DNA from: Corallochytrium limacisporum | Taxonomy: Eukaryota > Opisthokonta | Length of the DNA: 64,000 nucleotides | Assembly (NCBI GenBank): GCA_002811645.1 | Contig: PDIP01000013.1 | Location: 61,248 to 125,247 of the forward strand | Direction: 5' to 3' | In this document: positions 28,700 through 38,800 of the stretch, one piece after another | How the letters are laid out: each line of letters starts with the position of its first letter | How positions within the stretch are numbered: position 1 is the stretch's first letter | Position numbers and translations under genes: made by a program | The notes under the pieces: model-generated | What the model was told of the DNA's origin: nothing | What the model saw: only the letters and a program-made list of their open reading frames with translations | The model's database searches: none

Positions 28700-31042
28700 T
28701 CAATCACTTCCATAGCCACCCTGTGCTTCGACAGCTTCAGCGTCCTCAATATGGCGGATAGCTTGCTTCACTGCGCGGTTCAGGCGCTTTCGATCCTTCT
28801 CGGTGCGGATGCCGGGAATGTTGTCACCAGCTTGGGCTCCCAGGTATTGTCGCATGAAGAGTTTGAGGCCCAGGCGAAGGGTGTCAGTATGTTCACCGGC
28901 CTGCAGTCCCTTTCCAAAGATTTCCTCCTGTTCGCGCAGACCACCGCTGACGTCCTCGACAGTGATGTCCTGGAGTAAGATGGAGGTCAGGCAAATTCGC
29001 AGGAAGAGAGTTTCACGCGCCCTGGTATTAGTCACATCGATGATGCGGACTACGGCCAGGCTGACACCCTTCTTGACCAGGACCAGATGACTTACCAGAC
29101 GGGCCAGGTTACGGATTTGCCGCACATCGCTCTGGTTCAAGACCTTCAGACGATCCCAGAGGGCGTATTGAAATGTGTACTTGAAATCCGTGCTGAGACG
29201 AACAAAACGGGTTAGCAAGACCGCATAATAAGGGTTGAACGATTGCTCCTGTACGCAGCAATCAATGATGACACGAACAATGTCTCTTTGCTGCTCCTTC
29301 TTGAGGCCCATTTTCAGCAATTTCTCAAATGCATCGTTAATGTCATCCGCGCTCATGATGACCGTGAAGATGGCACGACGGATATCAGTCGTCATTCGCT
29401 GTTTCTTTGCAAGTTGCATGATCTTTGCATCGCTTGATGAGCCAGCTTTCTTTTGCTTGCGCATGTCGACTTCATCTTCATCATCGTCGTGGTCATCACC
29501 AACTTGCTTGCCCCTCCATGCGCTACCGACCAGCCACCAACGACCTTTCGCAGGCGCCTCCAGCAGGTCATGCAGCCCCACTGTCATCGGCTCCTGCAGG
29601 TGACCACCAGTACCGCCCTTCTTTTTGGGTCCGCTCGAAGCTAGTTTTCGACGCACTTCCATTACCGTATTTTGAGTTGCACTTGCCTGTTCAAAGATTG
29701 CCGCTTTCTTGGTCCGATTGCGATTGTTCTTGATGTCCTGCAGCAGGTCCATCATGAAGCGAGAACGTGCACTGCTCGTGACATTTTCGTTTGCATCGGC
29801 TACTTTTGTTTGAATTAGCTGTATGATTTCCTTCAGCGCCGCAGGATCGTCCTTACGCAAATTCATACCCACGTTCTGAAGCAGAATGACCACCAATTCG
29901 ATGTCTCGCTCCATCATATTGGACGCAAGTTTTCGTACCACGTCGTAGATCAAATTACAGTTCACCACGTTCAAAATATAAAGGAATGCAAACATAGCCA
30001 CCAGATTACGGCATTTACGTCCGTGGTCGTCCACTTTCTCTTGGTCCTGATCCTCATGGACATGTTGCCATTCTTTCTGAAAGGTATGGGCGAGTGCTTG
30101 AACGAAATGACCCGTGACCTCAAGTCCAATGACATCATGCAACACGGCAAGTGCGCCGGAAAAGTTGAGTAGGAATTTGTCCAGCAAACGACCGGAGTCT
30201 GTGGCCTGACGAAGGATGATATTGGTCAACGCGTGTGACGTGAGAGTCTTGCTGTTGTCGAAGAAGACGGCACAGATTGACTGCATGATGGGTAGCATGT
30301 TCTCATCGCTCAGGCGATTCAACTGACCTCGCAGGAGTTTCTCAAGTCGCAAAATTTCTGCCCGGTCTTTGTCCTCGCCATTCAGTGCAGCCATTCTGCG
30401 ACGCAACGAAGGAGGAACATAACCACCTGTCTTTTCGGGTGGCTGCTTTTTCTCGCTCTTATCCTCGTCTGTGGATTCTTCGCTCTCGTCACTTTCCTCT
30501 CGTATATTTTCCTCTTCAACACCGCTTTCTTGTTCGTCAGACTCCCGACCATCTTCTTCGTCCTCGTCCTCATCATCGTCGCTCTCATTGTTTTTCATTG
30601 CTTCTGCAAACTTTACTTCATGCTTTCTCCGCTTCCATCCCGGCTCCATTGCTTCGTCACTATCGTCTTCATCCTCCATAGAGGATTCAAGGGCGCTTTC
30701 CACGTCACTGAGATCGCTATCCCGATCGTTGTATTCTCCAAGGACCCCCAATATATCGTCCAACCCATCTGCAGTGAACTCCTTCGAGATCTTTTTAGAC
30801 TTAGGATCCAGACCCAATTTTTTGGCTGTTCGATTCAGTACGGCATCGTCCAGCGCATTCTCTCTTGCCAAGGTGGCTTCATCTTTCGCAATGAGATTCT
30901 GATCCTGCAACAGCCGTGAGAAGTTATTGTGCCCCCGCGAGTCGTTGTTGTGATTTCGTTTTCCATGATGGTGCCGTCCATGTCGACGGTCTCGTCCACC
31001 AGATTTTCCGCCAGAGGACGGCCTTTTCCGACCTTTGTACAT
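28700..31042 (-). CDS. NOM1: Nucleolar MIF4G/MA3 protein NOM1/Sgd1
   Basis: A 780-residue protein. The N-terminal ~210 residues are basic and then strongly acidic (DSDEAMEPGWKRRKHE; long D/E runs), as in nucleolar assembly factors. The hallmark GGYVPPSLRRR precedes the MIF4G domain (about 235-460; LEKLLRGQLNRLSDENM). An MA3 domain follows at about 555-680 (RRAIFTVIMSADDINDAFEKL). Yeast Sgd1 and human NOM1 act in early 40S pre-rRNA processing in the small-subunit processome and bind eIF4A-type helicases such as Fal1/DDX48. The frame begins at a TTG (31063); the ATG at 31042 is preferred. Complete. Confidence 0.93.
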   Translation of the reverse strand: MYKGRKRPSSGGKSGGRDRRHGRHHHGKRNHNNDSRGHNNFSRLLQDQNLIAKDEATLARENALDDAVLNRTAKKLGLDPKSKKISKEFTADGLDDILGVLGEYNDRDSDLSDVESALESSMEDEDDSDEAMEPGWKRRKHEVKFAEAMKNNESDDDEDEDEEDGRESDEQESGVEEENIREESDESEESTDEDKSEKKQPPEKTGGYVPPSLRRRMAALNGEDKDRAEILRLEKLLRGQLNRLSDENMLPIMQSICAVFFDNSKTLTSHALTNIILRQATDSGRLLDKFLLNFSGALAVLHDVIGLEVTGHFVQALAHTFQKEWQHVHEDQDQEKVDDHGRKCRNLVAMFAFLYILNVVNCNLIYDVVRKLASNMMERDIELVVILLQNVGMNLRKDDPAALKEIIQLIQTKVADANENVTSSARSRFMMDLLQDIKNNRNRTKKAAIFEQASATQNTVMEVRRKLASSGPKKKGGTGGHLQEPMTVGLHDLLEAPAKGRWWLVGSAWRGKQVGDDHDDDEDEVDMRKQKKAGSSSDAKIMQLAKKQRMTTDIRRAIFTVIMSADDINDAFEKLLKMGLKKEQQRDIVRVIIDCCVQEQSFNPYYAVLLTRFVRLSTDFKYTFQYALWDRLKVLNQSDVRQIRNLARLVSHLVLVKKGVSLAVVRIIDVTNTRARETLFLRICLTSILLQDITVEDVSGGLREQEEIFGKGLQAGEHTDTLRLGLKLFMRQYLGAQAGDNIPGIRTEKDRKRLNRAVKQAIRHIEDAEAVEAQGGYGSD

Positions 31043-31731
31043 GACTGATCTGCTGGCACGCAACTACATTTCGTTACGAGTTTCTTATTGCCCAGGGTCT
31101 TTCTGGTGCACCAATCGTTCAGGTCCACAGCTCTGGGTCATGTGTGAATACCAACCGATTCCATCCTCAAATAAGATTGCATACGTTCTGGACCTTACAA
31201 TCGTCGAAGGAAACTTATCAAAATGAAAACGTAGCGAAAATTGCCACCTTCGTGTCACCTTCGTCCCCAGAGACCCGCGTGACTGTGCCGGGGAGGGGCC
31301 GACCTACCCGCCCCCCAAACCCCCCCGCGCGGTGATTACCATTGGTAGGGTGGCAGGGATCGGGAGTCCAGTTTCTATCGCATCAAAAACTGCCTCGTTC
31401 TTGCGTAGGGGATTCTGCGCAAGTACGGGAGAGTCGCCGTTGTTTTCCGCCTCCTGTATTCCTGATGTTCCCTGTCAGCGAGCAAGCGCTGCAGTGGGTT
31501 TGGACGGGGGTCCCGGGGGCTCAACGATCCGGTAACAAGAGTCAGTGGTTAGGCGAAGGATAATTTCTTCCCTTCCGTTAGTCTCATGCCAATATGAAGA
31601 TAGGAGATCGATGATGTAACATTTCACTGGCCCATTACTGTTCAAAAAGGTAGAAATGGGTGCCCTACATTGACGTTCTAGTTCATATAAGGCCGGTCCA
31701 TGCCTGGGTAGAAATCGAAGACACGAGAAAG
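31043..31731. promoter_or_regulatory. Divergent promoter region NOM1 / prenylcysteine oxidase
   Basis: 689 bp, no gene. A C-rich block at about 31285-31332 (CGGGGAGGGG, then two C-runs) and GGGGGTCCCGGGGG at 31506-31519. A TATAAGG sequence at 31686-31692 sits 40-46 bp upstream of the ATG at 31732. This supports a short leader and argues against translation from the GTG at 31660. Confidence 0.5.
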
Positions 31732-33249
31732 ATGGTGGGAACGTACCATTCAGTTGCCATGGCTCTGTGCCTTGCAGCTACTTCTGTGGCTGGACAACAT
31801 GTGGAAAGACACTACGAACAGTGCTCCAAGTCACACTTCACCGAGGCAATTTCAACATCCGTTGCGGCGGCTCCGCTGCACAACAAGGTCGCTATCATTG
31901 GCGCGGGCATGGCGGGATCGTCGGCCCTGTACACACTGACCAAAGATGAACGGTTCCTGAATGCACCATCCGAGGTGCATGTTTTTGAGCGGAATGATCG
32001 TCTTGGAGGCCGTGTAATGGAGTTCGACTTTGAGGGCGTTCAAGTCGAAGCGGGAGCTTCCATTGTAGCGTCGGTCAATGAGCTGTTCGGCAACTACACT
32101 GAGGAGCTTGGACTCAAGAAGGCGCCACCTTTTGGGCCGGACAAAGAACTTTTTGCTGTGTGGGACGGGGCAGACTTTCGTTTTGAGGAGTCTGAGTCTT
32201 CATGGTGGACAGATGCGAAGATTGTTGTGCGATATGGTTTTACACCGCTGTATGTACAGCGGGATGTCCCTAAGGTAGCGACAAAGTTTGCAAAGTTCTA
32301 TGACATGATGCCGATGACCGATGTCATGCAAGCTCTCGATGATGCCGAGCTTACCAGCCTGAGCGACGAATCCATGGAGATGTACCGAAAGGAAAGGAAA
32401 TGGGACTCTCGATTCTTTGACGAGATTGTAGTTGGCATCACGCGAACCAACTACATGCAAGGACTAACCATGAGTGCTCTGGGTGCCATGGTTGCGCTCT
32501 GTGGTTCTGGCAGCGAACTGTACGCTTTAGATGGGGGCAATAGCCAACTGAGCGAACACATGGTCCAGGCTGGCCTGGATGCCCTGAATGATCCGAACAA
32601 CAAGAGTAGTGGTAGTCTCCATCTTAACAGCCACGTAGTTGACATCTCCTTCAACGCCGACCGCAATATCACAGTCCGTTGGACTGATACTACAACAAAT
32701 CAGACCTCATCAAGCACGTTCACCGATGTTGTGATCACTGTGCCCCTGGAGACAGCAGACATCAACATTACGGGTCTGGCTGACCAACAGTTGGCCGACG
32801 ACCTCTTTGCCACGCGGCGCGATTTTGTTTCAATGTACACCACTTTCGTGCGTGGCAATTTGAACCCGAAGTATTTTGGAAAGACCAAGGAGAATGAACT
32901 GCCGTCCAGCTATTTAACAATGGATCTTCCCGGCGAAGATTTCCATTCGCTCAGCCAACTGACCAACAAACGTTCCGATGACAATACGGCCGTCTTCAAA
33001 ATATTCTCTATTGACCATCCCCAGGACTCTGGTCTGCTAGACCGTTTGTTCAGCAAGGTGGTGAACTCTACTGTTGTCGAATGGGAACCTTATCCTTGGC
33101 TGCGGGTCAGTGCACGTGCACCCCCGATCGTGCTCGGCAATGGTCTGTACTACGCCATGGGCTTCGAGACCTTTTTCAGTGCCATGGAAGTGGCTCTGCT
33201 GGAAGGTACAAACATTGCCCATGTCCTCCTGCAAGCAATGTATGGTTGA
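31732..33249 (+). CDS. Prenylcysteine oxidase/lyase (PCYOX1 family), secretory or lysosomal
   Basis: A 505-residue FAD-dependent thioether oxidase. It cleaves farnesyl- or geranylgeranyl-cysteine, released from degraded prenylated proteins, to cysteine, an isoprenoid aldehyde and H2O2. From the ATG at 31732 the N-terminus (hydrophobic SVAMALCLAATSVAG) reads as a cleavable signal peptide, in keeping with the lysosomal family. The FAD fold is GAGMAGSSALYTL (57 onward) with FERNDRLGGRV and GVQVEAGAS. The C-terminal family block LGNGLYYAMGFETFFSAMEVAL is intact. Several N-x-S/T sites fit a glycoprotein. The GTG start 24 codons upstream would hide the signal peptide and is rejected. Converges on G-alpha (104 bp). 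Confidence 0.88.
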   Translation: MVGTYHSVAMALCLAATSVAGQHVERHYEQCSKSHFTEAISTSVAAAPLHNKVAIIGAGMAGSSALYTLTKDERFLNAPSEVHVFERNDRLGGRVMEFDFEGVQVEAGASIVASVNELFGNYTEELGLKKAPPFGPDKELFAVWDGADFRFEESESSWWTDAKIVVRYGFTPLYVQRDVPKVATKFAKFYDMMPMTDVMQALDDAELTSLSDESMEMYRKERKWDSRFFDEIVVGITRTNYMQGLTMSALGAMVALCGSGSELYALDGGNSQLSEHMVQAGLDALNDPNNKSSGSLHLNSHVVDISFNADRNITVRWTDTTTNQTSSSTFTDVVITVPLETADINITGLADQQLADDLFATRRDFVSMYTTFVRGNLNPKYFGKTKENELPSSYLTMDLPGEDFHSLSQLTNKRSDDNTAVFKIFSIDHPQDSGLLDRLFSKVVNSTVVEWEPYPWLRVSARAPPIVLGNGLYYAMGFETFFSAMEVALLEGTNIAHVLLQAMYG

Positions 33250-33353
33250 ATCCAGAATTGTCAGCTGGGTGTTTGTAACGCATCGGACTACATCTATACT
33301 CTATGAAACTTGTACCACAACTCTAGATCAAACAAATTTACTAAACCTCTTGC

Positions 33354-34466
33354 TCAGATCAAGTTAGTTTTCGCGAGATGGAACTTGATCACAATGTCGG
33401 TAGCTGAATCGAGGACCTTCTCCATCACCTTTGTGTCCGTGGCCACCGTGTGGTGAATGTAGAGCTGCTTGTGGCTCGATGCATTCTTCCCAGTGCCACT
33501 GCCTGCAGTGGCAATTTGTTGCAGTGCCTGCTCAATGTATTCCAGCACCGCGGCACTGCCGCGGTTGTCGAGGTCCACAAAGTTTGGAAAATATTTGCTG
33601 AATTTCTTGTTGACCCTATCGATCTTCTCTTCAAGGAGATCAATCTTATTCATGAAGGCAATGACACTGACATTGCTGAGCCAACGATTATCCCAGATGG
33701 TCTTGAAAAGCAGAATGGCATCGCTCAAGCGGTTCTGAGTGGTGTCCTCGGCAAGCATCTGATCGAATTCAGATGTGGCCAGTAGATAGACAATGGCAGT
33801 GACTTCGCCAAAGTAGTGAATCCACTTGCGTCTTGCACTGCGCTGCCCGCCGACATCGATGACCATGAATGGTACATTCTTCACCTCAAAATGCTGCTCT
33901 ACGATGCCGGTGGTCCGTTTACGGATGCGCAGAATTTCCTCATCCGTCAGTATGTGGTCAGGCTTGGAAACGATTTGAATCCGGTCCGCGAAGAACGCAT
34001 ACGCTTCATTAATCTGAAACAGATGTCGATTCTTCCAAATTTGTTGTATGGCCCTGCTCTTCCACAACATCTCAATACAGTCCCACATCTTAGGATCACC
34101 AAACAATTTCTTGTGGTCTTCGTAGTCGGCTACATCGGATATTTCGGCATAGTCAAAATAGTTTGCTGCCATTTCCTCCGGCTCGGAGTCTAGCGGCAGG
34201 TTATGCTCCCTTAAACCTGAAACTAACTTACAAGTTGTGTGAAGCAGGAACACATAAAGTTCTCCTTTGTACGTTTCCCGATCTTCGGCACTGAACCCGG
34301 CCCCATGTAAGAGTTGCATCTGTTTCAGAACCGTGCTCTTTCCACTCTCACCAGGACCGAGCAACAGGAGCTTCCGCTCTCGACGTGCCTCATCGTAGTC
34401 CTTTTTCATTTGCCGGGCAAGGGCCTTGTCCCTTTCTGACATTCGATTAATGCCGCAACAAGCCAT
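33354..34466 (-). CDS. Heterotrimeric G protein alpha subunit
   Basis: A 370-residue G-alpha. Motifs: P-loop GPGESGKST at 37-45, switch I RKRTTGIVE with the GTPase arginine at R182, DVGGQ at 204-208 (catalytic Q208), NKID at 273-276, and ATDT at 342-345 in place of the usual TCAT-D. The N-terminus is MACCG: no glycine at position 2, so no N-myristoylation is expected, but C3/C4 can be palmitoylated, as in Gq and G12 classes. The C-terminus (LAKTNLI) has no cysteine at -4, so no pertussis-toxin site. It falls outside clear Gi/Gs/Gq subgroups by eye. It should couple to G-beta/gamma and 7-TM receptors, none of which are in the window. Confidence 0.96.
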   Translation of the reverse strand: MACCGINRMSERDKALARQMKKDYDEARRERKLLLLGPGESGKSTVLKQMQLLHGAGFSAEDRETYKGELYVFLLHTTCKLVSGLREHNLPLDSEPEEMAANYFDYAEISDVADYEDHKKLFGDPKMWDCIEMLWKSRAIQQIWKNRHLFQINEAYAFFADRIQIVSKPDHILTDEEILRIRKRTTGIVEQHFEVKNVPFMVIDVGGQRSARRKWIHYFGEVTAIVYLLATSEFDQMLAEDTTQNRLSDAILLFKTIWDNRWLSNVSVIAFMNKIDLLEEKIDRVNKKFSKYFPNFVDLDNRGSAAVLEYIEQALQQIATAGSGTGKNASSHKQLYIHHTVATDTKVMEKVLDSATDIVIKFHLAKTNLI

Positions 34467-35865
34467 CTTTCTCTGACTTGATGATATGGATTTATGGCAC
34501 TACTTGATCATAATCGGTTTCGTGAGCATAGGGTGATATCATCACGATATTCCTTCTCCAACGCTGATGTGTGTATTGCTGATGTGGATAAGATCGTTGA
34601 TCGCATGACATACCTTAGCGACCACTGAACACATTGTTCAAATCCGGTATCGGCTGCAGGAAACCCCGACTTTATCTTTACACACTTAGGGACAAAACCA
34701 CCGACACCAAGAAAACGCCACGGACTCTCTATTTTCCTTGTTTTGCCTGCGCCCTTGGTCTCCGGTATGTGCTTTGTATTCTTCCGTCCACTGGTCTCCG
34801 TGACCGCCACGGCCCTCACACCCTACCCCGCGTCGCCGAGAGAAAGTTTGGGTAGACAAGGTCGAAATGAGAGAAGGAAGGGGGGCGGACAAAGAATTAG
34901 CGTAGGTCAGGAAGTATGGGGTTGCGCTGGGCGATCTGGGCTCCCCCCCCCCGGCCAGCTTGCCTTTGGTTACCGCGTCCCTACGGCTCGCTCTAGCCGG
35001 ACCGGCGCTCAGCCAAAATCTCACTACTCAGTCTCTCCATGGTTTTTTCATCGATTTTCCGTCTTTGGGCCAACTTTTCCCTTCCTTCCGTTGACTACGG
35101 GAGACCCCCTCCTCCCTCCATTCCAATTTTTCGCTGCACATTCTGTACCAGAGAAGTTCGGGAGGAGGGGGTATCGATGTGCCCGATGGACTTTAGGTCT
35201 CTCCAGATTTTAAGCATGTAGGGTGAATACACCAGCCAGCCAACCCATACTGAAATCATATGGATTGGCTAAACCGTTGATTTCTCTCCCTCTCTATATA
35301 TATGTATTTTTACCCCAAATTGATTCATCAGACACTCCTTTCTTCGACGTTGTGCGGGGGGGGCCTCGGTTCCCCTCGCCCTCGGACAAGGGGGGTGCTC
35401 TGGTATCTTTCAAATTCGAATCAATACTGAGCAAATCAGCGAAATCACTGCGCAAGTTTGATTTCCATTGGGAGAAGCGATTCGTAAACCTTTTTTTTTG
35501 GCCGGCCGGTACCTTTCGGTCCCGTAGCGCCGATTTCTTAATCATGAGCAGATCAATACTCATTCCGCATTCAAAGGGCAGTAGGGGACGTGCGTAGTGT
35601 TTGGGTCTCCCTGCCTTGGTGCTGTACTTTTTTTCTTTTTTTTTTTTCGCCCGCCACGCACCGTGGAACCGCGAAAGGTTTGATAGGGCAGTCTCCTTTC
35701 CGCTTGGCGTGGACATCAGGCGCCAGCCTGGAGAGTGTATTCGACTGATCTGGTAGTTCTAGAGTTGCGTCGTTGGCAAGCAGCTACTGATCTTTAAAAA
35801 TCCATCGAAACGATACAGAGCACAGTTCATCATGATCCGAGGGTTGTCATAGCCATGGTTCCGGG
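34467..35865. promoter_or_regulatory. Divergent promoter region G-alpha / TFIIIC
   Basis: No gene recognised. A C10 run at 34943-34952, a G-run near 35356-35365 and T-rich tracts at about 35490-35500 and 35629-35647. The open frames have no recognisable domain. Confidence 0.45.
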
Positions 35866-38800
35866 ATGGACATCTTGTACAATGATATCCTGCGGGAGAT
35901 TGCCCTGCACGGGCTCCAGGGAATGCGTGTGTCTAGACTAAAGAAATATGTTTCAAACCATTCACTACTTGATGGAGATGAGTCTGCATCGGGACCGCTG
36001 CTCCGGAAACTTACCCCATATCTGAAACGTCATTGTAGGTTCTGCGAAGGAACAAGCGCTCATGATGTAGATGATGACGTAGACCTGGCATCAGCGGTGC
36101 TGGAGCCTTATATCTGTAAGGAACTGGGTGCCGGTGATCTACCATCCGCGCTGAGAACGCGCCGGATACGGAAGTATAGTGACGTTGACGACTTCGTTGC
36201 CCATGACAATTGGGTCGTTGTCGCCATTGAAATGGTGCGCTCTCGCACATACGACCATGAGGGTTCTCGGGGCAATTTGTTGACATGCCGGGAGCAAGTA
36301 CCATATCAAGAGTGCATGGATGGGGAAGAATTACTGACGTTGGAAATGGTAGCTCTTCTGGATCGCTTGGGACGGACTAGGTATCGCGGTCTGAACACAT
36401 CCGAAATCGCCAAAGTGTTACAGGTGCGCGTGCCCACTGTAAAGCAGAATATAGCAGTCTTGAAAAATCGAGGCTTGATCAGAAATCAGCGGCAGGATAA
36501 AAGCACGCCGACATCGCTTGCAATTTTTGAAGCCGATAGTGCCTTCCATACGATAGATCCCGCGCATATACAGGATGCAACAGATTTGATCAAAGCAACA
36601 GTTCAGGAGTACCATCGAGAGTGTCCCACGGAAACGGATTCAAAGCATTGGTGGCCAGCGCTCGCTGACGTTGCTGATCGGGCGCAGCAATTGTTAACTC
36701 CGAGTTGTCCCAACGAAGCTCAGCTCGCCGTGACGTACGCACTGAAGGATTTGAAGGTCTCAGGGCAGTTTCGCGAGCCCGTAGCTGTGCAAAAAGATAA
36801 TCACTACGGGAGAAAGGCTCTCCTGCAACGAGTGCCTTTGGTATATGCAATGCCGGACCAATACGCTGCTGATGGATCATCTACGCTCTGGGTAGCTCCA
36901 ACAAGCAGCATTCTCCATGCCATTATCTACGTCGTGCACTACATGCATCGTCACCTCGGTCAAGAGTATGTCCGAAAGACCGATGTAGCCACCGTTCTGG
37001 GGATTTTCCAACGAAAGCACGAAGCTTTCTTCACACACCACATACAAAGGGGCGTACTTGGTGTGCGTGAAATTCAAGCGGGCAGGAATCTTGAGGCCAT
37101 GCTCTTCGTGACAGAAAAAGGTAGGAAAGAATACGGCCTCGAGGATTGGAATAGATCGGAAGGCAAGCATGCCGATGCGTCCATTTCCAATGGTATAAAG
37201 TTGAAGACGGCCATTGACACAGACGACGGCATTAACGATAAGCCTGATTTGGCTGAAGGCAAAATTGATGCACTCATACAACACATCGTCCAACGTCATG
37301 GAGCCGTGGACGAGTCCAGATTAGTTGCGTACGTACAGGATGTACGCCACAGCACACTGGGGTTTAGTTTGAAAAAGACAGCGGTGTTGTCTGCAATGGA
37401 GCGTCTGATTCGCCATGACCAGATCATGAAACGAGAAGAAATTCTGCATACAAAATCGTATGGGAAGGTGAAAGTAGAGACATTGCGCGATATGACACGC
37501 AGTGCAACAAACCCTATATTTGACGCAAGGGCACAAGCGACAAAGGAACGTGTTGCAGCCAGAGTGAAGCCACCAACGGCAAGTGATCTCCTGGTCGATG
37601 TTTTGCCGTCGTCAATCGATGCTGCGGAATTTCCGACTCTCTTGAACCCTTCTCGCCATCCTTGGGCTGACTCTACGACCTTAGCGGACGGTGGACCCCC
37701 ACGTTGGGAACGAGTGTGTATCGTACACCAGCTTTTGTGGGTCGAGACTCACATGCAACGGGCTGCCATGGGTGTGGAAGGAAGGGGTGAGAAGGTTTGG
37801 ATAGACCTGAAGACCTGGATCACATGCTTGCCTCTACCCGTCCTTCAGCTAATCCTGGGCCATGCAGATGATGAGGTCGCAGAATCGTTGCAGGACTTAC
37901 GCGACCAGGAAAAGGGGTGGAAGATATTGGAAATGGGAATGGGTACACTCACGTCTTCCCTGTTTATTCTCAGAGAGCTTGCACTCATCAACACGGAGCC
38001 CCACCCACACCATGCTGCAGAGCTACCTGTAGCGGTGTCTATGGTCGAGGATGTGGTCATGACCCAGACATACAGAAATGCCTTTGCCCAAGTCAGACCC
38101 CGGCTTCGGGGACATGCACCCTCAGTCGGGCAGAGAACTGGACAATGGCCTAGTAGACTGCTCATGTACAAACAGTCTCACCGAGATGCATACTGGGATG
38201 GGCTTCGCGCTTTATGCTGCTATCGTGGCGAACGAAAAGTGCAGATGATGCGAACTTTGGCACCTGTGAACAAGCCTTGGCTGATATCTCTCCTAGGTGC
38301 GAGAAATGTGGATGGATGCTGGGATCGTTCGCAGGTGGTAGCAGGATTCGGTCAGGTGGATCGTGTCGTTGGCGCTGCCATTCTGTCGGCGTCTGTTGCA
38401 CTCTCCAATGTTCCCGATGGGGCGGGTGAAGACGTGGAAGAAATACGTACAAGCATTCTGGAGCCTCTTCAGGGAGAAAAGGAATATCTCTTGGTCAGTG
38501 GGCTGAGCGAAGAGGCTGTGGACCATCTGATCACCCTCATTCTTGAAATCATTCTCGAAGATCTGCAGGAGCCGGGTAGGAGAAAGAGGCTTGACCAGAA
38601 GCGCGTTCTTCTTCGGGTGCTTACCAAACAGCGACCCCAGCGACCGACATGGCACCGAACTGTGTCTGCGCATGTCGGTGAGACACCGGAAATCGCCTTG
38701 GATCAGGAGGAGGAGGTCGTGTACGAGGGATACGAGGTGGATGAGGACCAGGAGGAGGAAGATGAGGAATCGGAGGAAGTGACTGAGGCGGAGGAGGAGT

